DNA of 64,000 bases, from NCBI RefSeq assembly GCF_963677305.1, contig NZ_OY781925.1, positions 2,563,501 to 2,627,500 of the forward strand, read 5' to 3'. Shown here one piece after another: positions 9,129 through 16,334 of the stretch. Position 1 is the first letter of the stretch. The number at the start of each line of letters is the position of its first letter. The translations under genes were made by a program, and so were the position numbers. Under the pieces are notes generated by a model that saw nothing but the letters and a program-made list of their open reading frames with translations, was not told the DNA's origin and made no database searches. The stretch comes from an uncultured Holophaga sp. Lineage in GTDB: Bacteria; Acidobacteriota; Holophagae; Holophagales; Holophagaceae.

Positions 9129-9440
9129 ATGACGCCCCAATCCCAAGGCCACAGCAATATGCAAAGCCTAGCCACTATGGGTTTGGCGTTAATTGGACCT
9201 TTTGCATTGGTCGCACTTTCCGCCTGGGTTGCTGCACATTCACCATCTTTGCGTCACCCGGCATTCCTTCTTGCCGTGATTGCTATTGCCACTGGGCTTG
9301 GCGGCTTTCTTTTCTCCAAGTCCACCAAGAGGTGGCCAACCATCGAAGGCTTGATTTACCTCTATTGGATCGCTCTCCCCATCTCCTTGATCGCAGCTAC
9401 ATTCATTTTCTATGTTCGTATTTCAGGCAATGGCCCCTAG
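9129..9440 (+). CDS. Cassette 3 small membrane protein
   Basis: 103 residues with three predicted membrane helices: 'LALIGPFALVALSAWVAA', 'FLLAVIAIATGLGGFLF' and 'YWIALPISLIAATFIFYV'. The ATG is eight bases after the preceding attC core, and the stop is just before the next. No family is recognised. The helix pattern recalls the many uncharacterised small membrane proteins in chromosomal integrons. Confidence 0.75.
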   Translation: MTPQSQGHSNMQSLATMGLALIGPFALVALSAWVAAHSPSLRHPAFLLAVIAIATGLGGFLFSKSTKRWPTIEGLIYLYWIALPISLIAATFIFYVRISGNGP

Positions 9441-9442
9441 CA

Positions 9443-9567
9443 GCCTAACCAATCGTTCAACCCGGACCCAACAGCCACGATCTGCTAATCTCCCCCGTGC
9501 ATCCCGCTTTCTCGTCCCCTCCGCTCATCCCACCGGCTGTTGGTCCGGTTAACTCCTTTCGTTAGGT
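9443..9567 (+). repeat. attC site 3
   Basis: GCCTAAC to GTTAGGT, 125 bp. The final base T differs from all neighbours. It comes from the next cassette, whose own R'' core is ACCTAAC and matches it. Confidence 0.93.
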
Positions 9568-9609
9568 GCTCCACAACTCCCAATCGCCATCCAATGAAGG
9601 GTGCGAAAC

Positions 9610-11070
9610 ATGGCAAAAGCAAAAAATCCCACTTGTCTGTCCAGAGCGTTCAATATCGATCCAAAACGACTTTCCGATCTTGGCGTATTGGACATCACCC
9701 TGGCAATTGATACAAAACTATTTATTGATCCAATGCTGATTGAAGCCAGTCGCCATCCTGAGTTTTGCGAGGATGGAGTGAGACTCTACAGAGATTTTTT
9801 TGAAACAATTATTAAGCTACTGAATGCCAGCAAGAATGAATCTGATGTTGCCTGGAAAGCAGCATATCGCCGTATTAGGTCCAAGGAAATTACCGGAACA
9901 TGCCTTGGTTATGGGGCGGGTTCAATCCATGGTAGTGCCATTGGGCATGAACTTGCGATGAAGATCCTAAGAGTGGCATCTCAAATTATTAACTTAGGAG
10001 TTAACGACCCTGACATCTTTGCAGCCTTGGCATTATTTGAAAGCCAAATTGGACCGGATAGAATTAGCGACCTCACGGCAAAAATTATTCTTCCAGCTAT
10101 TGGAAGGTTTAATCATAGAATATTATCAAAATTGAATGTTACAGGTGAGTTGTTCACGTTCGGAGAATACCAATATCATTTTTTGAAAAATCCATTCGAA
10201 TCAAAGAAGACACCTGTATTACTACTCCCTAAGGATATCCTCCGGAATTTGCCAATTGCGATGGATTGGGACGATGTGGCATATGCCGCAAGCCACAACG
10301 AAGAACTGCGAGATAGGGTTAATAAACATATCGCATCTATTTGGGCATCGAAGACCAAAAGGGATAAGAATGAGTTAAAACGAGAAGCTCTATCGAGTTC
10401 ATCGGCTTTCAACGCATTACTGCAAGCAATGCATGAAGTCAAGAAGCACCCATATGACTCAACCTCTGACCCAGATGGCTTCATAGTTTGGGCGATAAAT
10501 GCAGAGCAGTATGCGAAAAAATTCCCAATCACAATTACAAGACAAAATATAAATAATCTTGACGATGCATTATCTGTAGTAAGAATTATAATTAAACAGT
10601 TCAGGCATTTAATCGAACATTGTGGCCTGTCCAAAGAACTCTATAAGGTTGATGGAGAACCTCGGCACGAAAGTACCGCACAAAGGCTCTTTTTTGCAAC
10701 AGCATTTGCATACTGCGAAGCCAATAATTTAGACATCTCACCTGAGATTGATACAGGCAATGGCAAAATTGACTTTAAATTTTCACGTGGTCACAAAGAG
10801 AAAGTGCTCGTCGAAATCAAACTATCCAAAAACTCATCAGTCGTGACAGGCTACGAGAACCAAATTGAAGATTACAAACGATCACAAAATACAACAAAGG
10901 CTATCTATCTCGTTATCGATGTTGGTCAGATGGGCTCAAAAGACAAGCGACTTGTCGCCATCCGGAATGATGCTCTAAAGCGAGGCGATCCATTATCAGA
11001 TCTCGAATTTATCGACGGCATACTGCACCCCAGTGCAAGTAAAAATAAGAGTCGATCAACCAAGCCGTGA
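9610..11070 (+). CDS. Cassette 4 probable PD-(D/E)XK nuclease
   Basis: 486 residues from the ATG at 9610, with GAAGG nine bases upstream; the GTG at 9601 is too close to that site. The C-terminal third looks like a PD-(D/E)XK nuclease core. It has a helix 'ESTAQRLFFATAFAYCEANN', then 'DTGNGKIDFKF' with D388, then 'KVLVEIKLSKN' with E402-x-K404, then 'YENQIEDYKRSQ'. The N-terminal two thirds ('LSRAFNIDPKRLSDLGVLDI...') is a separate unknown domain. The gene is clearly AT-richer than the host genes, so recently acquired. Large nuclease-bearing cassettes suggest phage or plasmid defence; this is inference. No partner gene is in the cassette. Confidence 0.7.
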   Translation: MAKAKNPTCLSRAFNIDPKRLSDLGVLDITLAIDTKLFIDPMLIEASRHPEFCEDGVRLYRDFFETIIKLLNASKNESDVAWKAAYRRIRSKEITGTCLGYGAGSIHGSAIGHELAMKILRVASQIINLGVNDPDIFAALALFESQIGPDRISDLTAKIILPAIGRFNHRILSKLNVTGELFTFGEYQYHFLKNPFESKKTPVLLLPKDILRNLPIAMDWDDVAYAASHNEELRDRVNKHIASIWASKTKRDKNELKREALSSSSAFNALLQAMHEVKKHPYDSTSDPDGFIVWAINAEQYAKKFPITITRQNINNLDDALSVVRIIIKQFRHLIEHCGLSKELYKVDGEPRHESTAQRLFFATAFAYCEANNLDISPEIDTGNGKIDFKFSRGHKEKVLVEIKLSKNSSVVTGYENQIEDYKRSQNTTKAIYLVIDVGQMGSKDKRLVAIRNDALKRGDPLSDLEFIDGILHPSASKNKSRSTKP

Positions 11071-11081
11071 ACCGTTAACGC

Positions 11082-11206
11082 ACCTAACCAATCGTTCAAC
11101 CCGGACCCAACAGCCACGATCTGCCAATCTCCCCCATGCACCCCGCTTTCTCGTCCCCTCCGCTCATCTCACCGGCTGTTGGTCCGGTTAACTCCTTTCG
11201 TTAGGC
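11082..11206 (+). repeat. attC site 4
   Basis: ACCTAAC to GTTAGGC, 125 bp. Its ACCTAAC core is the exact complement of the GTTAGGT at the start of the same cassette. Confidence 0.93.
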
Positions 11207-11225
11207 TTCCACTCTAGAGATATCC

Positions 11226-11729
11226 ATGGCGATCTTACAGATTCATACCGTTCCCAGTGATCAACTTCGTTCCAAGACCAAGGCCGTCGAAAATATCGAA
11301 TTAATCCAAGACCTTATCGATGACATGCTAGAGACAATGTATTCAACATCTAACGGCATAGGACTCGCGGCACCTCAAGTCGGTAGAAAGGAGTCTGTTG
11401 TAGTAATCGATATCTCTAAAGACAGAACCAATCCTCTCATCCTTATTAACCCCATTCTAGGCAATGGAACATCCGCCGTAACAGGAGAAGAGGGTTGCCT
11501 TTCTATTCCCGATTACTATGCAGATGTTCAACGCTTCTCAATGATTGATGTCCAGGCGATGGATCGAAATGGTCATCCATTTAATCTGACAGCAGAAGGC
11601 TTCCTTGCGGTAGTCATCCAACACGAAGTTGACCACCTCAAAGGCAAGCTATTTATCGACCACCTTCGACCAATTAAAAAGCAAATGGCTATCCGTAAAA
11701 TACTAAAATTGAAACGCATATCAGCCTAA
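11226..11729 (+). CDS. def: Cassette 5 peptide deformylase
   Basis: 167 residues, the normal size. All three metal-site motifs are intact: GIGLAAPQ (44-51), EGCLS (89-93, C91 a metal ligand) and QHEVDHL (132-138, with H133, E134 and H137). Peptide deformylase removes the formyl group from the initiator Met of new proteins and is normally a housekeeping gene beside fmt. Here it is the only gene of an integron cassette. Its TAA stop lies inside the GCCTAAC core of attC5. A second deformylase could replace or protect the host enzyme, for example against deformylase inhibitors; this is inference. The cassette is AT-rich compared with the host. Confidence 0.95.
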   Translation: MAILQIHTVPSDQLRSKTKAVENIELIQDLIDDMLETMYSTSNGIGLAAPQVGRKESVVVIDISKDRTNPLILINPILGNGTSAVTGEEGCLSIPDYYADVQRFSMIDVQAMDRNGHPFNLTAEGFLAVVIQHEVDHLKGKLFIDHLRPIKKQMAIRKILKLKRISA

Positions 11730-11848
11730 CCTCCCGTTCAACCCGGACCCAACAGCCACGATCTTCCAACCCCCCTCATGCATCCCGCTTTCTCGTCCCC
11801 TCCGCTCATCCCACCGGCTGTTGGTCCGGTTAACTCCTTTCGTTAGGC
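11724..11848 (+). repeat. attC site 5
   Basis: GCCTAAC to GTTAGGC, 125 bp. The left core overlaps the def stop codon. Confidence 0.93.
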
Positions 11849-11855
11849 GCCACCC

Positions 11856-12218
11856 ATGCCCGAATACCAATACACGCCTCAAGATCGGGTAAGCCAGCTA
11901 ACCACTCTGGCGGCGACCCTGCGAGAGCTCATTCATGCGCTCCGGTCTGAATCTCAGTTCGCATCGCACATCTCAGATTACAAAAGCGCATTAATCTTCA
12001 CAGAGTCACTGCTCCGAGATGGATTCACACAAGAGCGTCTTTCTGAGCTAAGTCGTGCGGTTCCAGATTTATATTCACGCCACAAGGACTGGATTCCTCC
12101 ATTAGAACAATTACTTTCAGGCGAATGGCGAGAGCCGGAATGGTATTCAAGATTAGAAAGCAAACTCCAGCCAACACTCAAAGCCGCACAGGTGCTTCGT
12201 GAAATCGGTTATTACTAA
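11856..12218 (+). CDS. Cassette 6 hypothetical protein
   Basis: 120 residues, mostly helical and charged, without membrane segments. Landmarks are 'LAATLRELIHALRSE' near residue 25 and 'HKDWIPPLEQLLSGEWREPEW' near residue 80. The ATG is eight bases after the attC core. I recognise no family. It is followed by a 79-bp MITE-like insertion before its attC. Confidence 0.65.
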   Translation: MPEYQYTPQDRVSQLTTLAATLRELIHALRSESQFASHISDYKSALIFTESLLRDGFTQERLSELSRAVPDLYSRHKDWIPPLEQLLSGEWREPEWYSRLESKLQPTLKAAQVLREIGYY

Positions 12219-12230
12219 GCACCAAAACCC

Positions 12231-12309
12231 AATACCGTTCACCCAAAAACCACATAATGCACTATAACCACCATTTTGCAATACTTACACTCCTAAGCTG
12301 AACGGTATT
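12231..12309 (+). mobile_element. MITE-like element related to the IS4 element
   Basis: A 79-bp AT-rich segment between the cassette 6 stop codon and its attC, with 11-bp perfect inverted ends AATACCGTTCA...TGAACGGTATT. The same terminal sequence begins the IS4-family element at 23002 (AATACCGTTCATTTAAGC) and, with changes, ends it. It has no coding capacity. It is probably a non-autonomous derivative mobilised by that transposase. No clear target duplication is visible. Confidence 0.65.
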
Positions 12310-12311
12310 GC

Positions 12312-12436
12312 GCCTAACCTTCCGTTCAACCCGGACCCAACAGCCACGATCTGCTAATCTCCCCCATGCATCCCGCTTTCTCGTCCCCTTCGCTCATCCC
12401 ACCGGCTGTTGGTCCGGTTAACTCCTTTCGTTAGGC
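12312..12436 (+). repeat. attC site 6
   Basis: GCCTAAC to GTTAGGC, 125 bp, standard arms. Confidence 0.93.
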
Positions 12437-12442
12437 GCCACG

Positions 12443-12913
12443 ATGACCCCCTGGCTTAAGCGATACCAAGGCCCAATTTCCCTCATTGCCTTGGCAATTT
12501 GCGGGCTTTGCGCCTCATGGTTTTTCGAATTTCGAAGCGCTTGCATATGGGATCCAGACGGAGAGGTTGGCAATTGGCGATATGGCAATTTCTTTAGTGC
12601 TGTATCCCTTCTACTAGGGTTGGTGGCGTCAGTTCTTTTCTCAATAAGCACCTATCGGATATATAAAATCCGTAAACTCCCAGGTGCATTAATCAACTCC
12701 CTCTGCATTCTCGTCTTTGCGCTATTGTTTTGGGGTGTAACCACTCGATATTTCACCATGCGTGGTTTCAACCAGTTCTGGAGAACAACAATAAGCAAGC
12801 AGCGCCTAACCTTTCGTTCAACCCGGACCCAACAGCCACGATCTGCTAATCTCCCCCATGCATTCCGCTTTCTCGTCCCCTTCGCTCATCCCACCGGCTG
12901 TTGGTCCGGTTAA
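12443..12913 (+). CDS. Cassette 7 membrane protein reading into attC
   Basis: 156 codons. The first ~120 residues encode three probable membrane helices: 'ISLIALAICGLCASWFFEF', 'AVSLLLGLVASVLFSIS' and 'LINSLCILVFALLFWGV'. No stop occurs before the attC. The last ~36 residues ('RSTRTQQPRSANLPHA...GCWSG') are translated attC sequence, ending at a TAA in the right arm. The ancestral stop may have been lost, or the cassette may naturally use the attC stop. No family is recognised. Confidence 0.65.
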   Translation: MTPWLKRYQGPISLIALAICGLCASWFFEFRSACIWDPDGEVGNWRYGNFFSAVSLLLGLVASVLFSISTYRIYKIRKLPGALINSLCILVFALLFWGVTTRYFTMRGFNQFWRTTISKQRLTFRSTRTQQPRSANLPHAFRFLVPFAHPTGCWSG

Positions 12914-12928
12914 CTCCTTTCGTTAGGC
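12804..12928 (+). repeat. attC site 7
   Basis: GCCTAAC to GTTAGGC, 125 bp. Its left part is inside the cassette 7 reading frame. Confidence 0.93.
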
Positions 12929-12946
12929 CTCTCTCGTGAGCCCAGA

Positions 12947-13366
12947 ATGAACCCTGTCAAAGCCCAGATCTGCAACCAAGCCCCACTGATTGGCATCCCT
13001 GAGCCGCCGGCTGTATTTAGTGATACTCGTGATTTGCTCGTCTCTTACGAATCCGACTCAGAATCTGATTTCGTAATCGTGAGGTTTGAGCATTGTATTG
13101 AGCATAGGCTGACCCCAATCAACGATGAAGGTCTAGGCAAACACCCGTATTCCAAGTCTGGCCTCGATTTCTATTCCTTCCACGAAATCGTCAATTCACC
13201 CGAAGCTGAACCCTGGAAAGCGTTAAAGATCAAACATTTCGTACTCACATTCAAAGACAACACGCTTGATGTGCTTGCACAGTCTTTTGTAACCGAAGCG
13301 CGATTCCCAGATCTGTCCTCTGCCTCAAGCGCAATTACTCGTTTTCTCTCAGCCCGAGAGGCCTAA
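12947..13366 (+). CDS. Cassette 8 hypothetical protein
   Basis: 139 residues, soluble, without signal peptide or membrane helix. Landmarks are 'VSYESDSESDFVIVRFEHC' near residue 35 and 'HFVLTFKDNTLDVLAQSF' near residue 100, which suggest a mixed alpha/beta fold. The size and acidic content recall small immunity-like proteins, but no family is recognised. The stop codon overlaps the attC8 core. Confidence 0.65.
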   Translation: MNPVKAQICNQAPLIGIPEPPAVFSDTRDLLVSYESDSESDFVIVRFEHCIEHRLTPINDEGLGKHPYSKSGLDFYSFHEIVNSPEAEPWKALKIKHFVLTFKDNTLDVLAQSFVTEARFPDLSSASSAITRFLSAREA

Positions 13367-13485
13367 CCAATCGTTCAACCCGGACCCAACAGCCACGGTC
13401 TTCCAACCTCCCCCATGCATCCCGCTTTCTCGTCCCCTCCGCTCATCCCACCGGCTGTTGGTCCGGTTAACTCCTTTCGTTAGGC
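13361..13485 (+). repeat. attC site 8
   Basis: GCCTAAC to GTTAGGC, 125 bp, standard arms. Confidence 0.93.
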
Positions 13486-13492
13486 GCCTCCC

Positions 13493-13825
13493 ATGCTGCC
13501 CGCCATGGCACTTGTCTCACTCCTTGCAGTCCAACCAGCAATGCCACTGCAGACTGCCGAAGGCGCCCTGCTCACCAAGCTCCGTAAAGATTCCGCCTTC
13601 CCAGATATTCGGCCTGAATGTCTTTACGCCGTCCTGGACCAAGAATCGCCTGTCTTCTACCAGTTTTCAGTCCGCTATGACCAATCCAAGTGCGGGGGCA
13701 ATTCCGCTTCCGACCTCTTGGATCGCTTCACTGTCACCAAAAAGACAGGCAAGATCCGGCACTACGAAGTCGCAGGTTGCTATACCGAATCCTACAAATC
13801 ATGGTTAAAACGCCAAAAACGATAG
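13493..13825 (+). CDS. Cassette 9 exported hypothetical protein
   Basis: 110 residues. A hydrophobic N-terminus ('MALVSLLAVQPAMPLQTAEG') looks like a signal peptide. The mature part has three cysteines: 'RPECLYAVLD', 'SKCGGNS' and 'VAGCYTES'. That fits a small periplasmic or secreted protein. No family is recognised. It ends shortly before attC9. Confidence 0.65.
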   Translation: MLPAMALVSLLAVQPAMPLQTAEGALLTKLRKDSAFPDIRPECLYAVLDQESPVFYQFSVRYDQSKCGGNSASDLLDRFTVTKKTGKIRHYEVAGCYTESYKSWLKRQKR

Positions 13826-13834
13826 CCCGAGCGC

Positions 13835-13959
13835 GCCTAACCAATCGTTCAACCCGGACCCAACAGCCACGATCTGCTAATCTCCCCCATGCATCCCGCT
13901 TCCTCGTCCCCTTCGCTCATCTCACCGGCTGTTGGTCCGGTTAACTCCTTTCGTTAGGC
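13835..13959 (+). repeat. attC site 9
   Basis: GCCTAAC to GTTAGGC, 125 bp, standard arms. Confidence 0.93.
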
Positions 13960-13994
13960 ATATCGCAGGCCCCTCCTTTTTCACCGAGGAATAC

Positions 13995-14471
13995 ATGCTT
14001 CGAGAACTAGTAATCCCACTGCTTCCGATAATTCTTTTTGCACAACCATCCAATAGCAGTTCTCCAATTGGTCTAGCTCCAGCCTTCCAAAAATCTGGTT
14101 TCACCAGAGTCTCAGAAGAGAGTTTCTTTCTTCCTGCTGGGCCAGTGTCTCTACTTAGTGCTTTCATCCCGAACTATCCACCACTCTTGCTGAGAAAGGG
14201 TGAAAGTGGCACCGTCAATGTAGATGTGTACATCAACGAACGTGGGGAAACTGTGCGAGCTGAAGCGATGCAATCAGAAGACGACACCTTGTCCCTACGT
14301 GCATCTTCTGAATCATGTGCGCTTCGGTGGCGCCTCAAAGCCATTTCAAAATCCGTAGTTACTCTGGTCTTCAAATACGAATTTATACCCAAAGATAATC
14401 TTGTTCTCTCGCCTGGTGCTGAATACATACCACCAAGAACATTGATAATTAGAGCACGCCCACAAAATTGA
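13995..14471 (+). CDS. Cassette 10 exported protein with TonB-C-like domain
   Basis: 158 residues from the ATG at 13995, which has GAGGA six bases upstream; the frame before it is translated attC. The N-terminus 'LVIPLLPIILFAQPSNS' is a probable signal peptide. Residues about 75-135 ('GTVNVDVYINERGETVRAEA...CALRWRLKAI') follow the pattern of the TonB C-terminal-like domain found in many exported proteins. No energy-transducer membrane anchor or Pro-rich linker is present, so it is not a full TonB. Its role is unknown. Confidence 0.6.
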   Translation: MLRELVIPLLPIILFAQPSNSSSPIGLAPAFQKSGFTRVSEESFFLPAGPVSLLSAFIPNYPPLLLRKGESGTVNVDVYINERGETVRAEAMQSEDDTLSLRASSESCALRWRLKAISKSVVTLVFKYEFIPKDNLVLSPGAEYIPPRTLIIRARPQN

Positions 14472-14480
14472 CTCAAATAT

Positions 14481-14605
14481 GCCTAACCTTCCGTTCAACC
14501 CGGACCCAACAGCCACGATCTTCCAATCCCCCCCATGCATTCCGCTTCCTCGTCCCCTTCGCTCATCTCACCGGCTGTTGGTCCGGTTAACTCCTTTCGT
14601 TAGGC
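14481..14605 (+). repeat. attC site 10
   Basis: GCCTAAC to GTTAGGC, 125 bp, standard arms. Confidence 0.93.
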
Positions 14606-14612
14606 GCCATCC

Positions 14613-15005
14613 ATGGCCAACATAGCCCAATTCAGTCTGGTTAATCTGGCGATATTCATCGCCATACTCTTGGTTATCGCAGCATTCATCCTTAACGCTT
14701 CAAGATCCAAGCGCGATCACCAGCGCTTCGGTAAACCACCATTTCCACCCATGAGAGCCGCGGTCATTAACCTCATTCCCGGGTTAGGCTTATGGAAACT
14801 CGGACTTCCAGCCCAAGCCATTGCCTGGAATGCGGCCTCGGCAGGCGTTGGAATACTCATTGCCCTGTTGTGGCCCAAGTGGCCCGTTGATAACCGCATT
14901 GAGCTAATTCTCATCATTCTCTTGGGATCAGCGCTCCGAGCAGAACGTGTTGCGACTGATTTGTGGAAAAGCAAAAAAAATGATTGCCCCCCAACCGGCG
15001 CCTAA
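14613..15005 (+). CDS. Cassette 11 membrane protein
   Basis: 130 residues. One strong N-terminal membrane helix ('LAIFIAILLVIAAFILNA') is followed by a basic loop. Further hydrophobic stretches are 'AVINLIPGLGLWKLGLPAQA', 'AASAGVGILIALLWP' and 'ELILIILLGSAL'. No family is recognised. The stop codon overlaps the attC11 core. That attC is interrupted by the IS91-like element. Confidence 0.7.
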   Translation: MANIAQFSLVNLAIFIAILLVIAAFILNASRSKRDHQRFGKPPFPPMRAAVINLIPGLGLWKLGLPAQAIAWNAASAGVGILIALLWPKWPVDNRIELILIILLGSALRAERVATDLWKSKKNDCPPTGA

Positions 15006-15107
15006 CCAATCGTTCAACCCGGACCCAACAGCCACGATCTTCCAATCTCCCTCATGCACTCCGCTTTCTCGTCCCCCTCGCTCATCCCACCGGCTGTTGG
15101 TCCGGTT
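15000..15107 (+). repeat. attC site 11, left part (interrupted)
   Basis: A normal GCCTAAC start and both arms as far as CCGGTT. Then the IS91-like element intervenes. The missing tail AACTCCTTTCGTTAGAC is at 17286-17302, on the other side of the element. Confidence 0.88.
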
Positions 15108-15391
15108 AATAGTGAGGATTTCGGGCGGCCGCAGCAGGGCACAACTTTTCACCTTTAGCTCTCCGGCCGCGTGAAATCCGGTGTTGAGCCTAGCCGATGG
15201 GCGGGCGGGCCTCGATCTTGCCTATGGGGAAATCGAGCTCCGCTGGCTGGCTTTTGGGCTGCAGCCCGGCCCCCATCAGGCTCCGCCAGGCTGTCTGACA
15301 CCCTCCGTCAAGGGCTTGTCCGGCCGCACAGCCATACGCTGTCCGCCCTTCGGGGCATCGTTCCGGGTGAGGCCTGGCCGCTGGGGTTCCG

Positions 15392-16324
15392 TTACGCATG
15401 GCGATCTCCCGGCGGGCCCCGCAGCTCTGCGTCTTCCACGACGAGCTGTCTCCTTGGCGGGAGCCGGTGGCGGGTCCGCTCCAGGGCCGCCCCGCAGATC
15501 GGGCAGGTCGGTCCCTGCTTGATCGCCCCCGAGGCCTGCTTCGCCCTCGCCGGGGGCCTGTCCTCCGCCGCCTTCATCGCCAGCAGCGCCCGTGCCTGCG
15601 TTCCCTTGCTCCGGCTGACATAAAGTCCCCCGTGGCGCACCTTGTGAAAGCCCGTCGGCAGCACGTGCTGCACAAAGCGCCGCAGGAACTCCATGGGGTG
15701 CAGCCGCGCCACCTTGCCATGCCGGGTCCGGAACACCACCCGGTCCTCTGATACCGCCACCAGCCGGGCATCCGAGATGGCGATCCGGTGCACGTAGCGC
15801 CCCAGGTAGCCCAGCAGGTGCGAGGCATCCCGGAAGGGAGGCTCTGCGTGCACCACCCAGCTCCGGTGCTTCGCCAGGGCCTCCATCAGCGCTCCGAAAG
15901 CCCCTGGACTCAGCTCCGGGGAAGCGCCCCTGGCAGACAGGCCCCGCAGGGCGCCCAGCATCTTTCCCCGCAGCAGCCGTCCCATCACCTCCCCGGGAAA
16001 GAGATAGGCAGCCTGGATCTCCCGGAATCCCTCGCCATCGACCTGCAGCCCACCCGCCGTCACCAGGACATGGAGGTGGGGATGGTAGGCCAGGGAGCAG
16101 GTCCAGGTATGGAGCACGGCCGTCCATCCCGGCTCCGCCTTCAGCCGCGTCCTCCCCAGCTCCTCCAGCAGCTCGCCCACCACATGGAAGAAGGCCCCGT
16201 AGACCTCTGCGGGGTGCCGCTGCGCCAGTCCCCGGGCCTCGGCGGGCAGCGTAAACACGAGATGGAAGTGGCGGATGGGCAGGATGCGTGCGGCCCGGGC
16301 TGCGATACGGGGGCGGGGCTCCAT
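15392..16324 (-). CDS. IS91-family Y2 transposase, N-terminally truncated
   Basis: 310 residues from the ATG at 16324. The family signatures are 'FHLVFTLP', the HUH motif in 'YHPHLHVLVTAGG' and the paired tyrosines in 'YLGRYVHRIAIS'. IS91 transposases nick single strands and move by rolling-circle-like replication. The usual N-terminal zinc-binding region with its 'CRNRHCPKC' cluster (roughly 80-90 residues) is absent: the frame starts directly at 'AARILPIRHFHLVF'. The recombinase gene ends immediately upstream, at 16335. The transposase is therefore probably not fully functional. Confidence 0.85.
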   Translation of the reverse strand: MEPRPRIAARAARILPIRHFHLVFTLPAEARGLAQRHPAEVYGAFFHVVGELLEELGRTRLKAEPGWTAVLHTWTCSLAYHPHLHVLVTAGGLQVDGEGFREIQAAYLFPGEVMGRLLRGKMLGALRGLSARGASPELSPGAFGALMEALAKHRSWVVHAEPPFRDASHLLGYLGRYVHRIAISDARLVAVSEDRVVFRTRHGKVARLHPMEFLRRFVQHVLPTGFHKVRHGGLYVSRSKGTQARALLAMKAAEDRPPARAKQASGAIKQGPTCPICGAALERTRHRLPPRRQLVVEDAELRGPPGDRHA

Positions 16325-16334
16325 GCCGGACATC

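Noticed and set aside
8684..9164. Minus-strand ORFs through attC ('GSGLN' proteins), here and at many other attC sites
   Set aside because: They share the translated attC sequence, so their similarity reflects the repeat and not a protein family.
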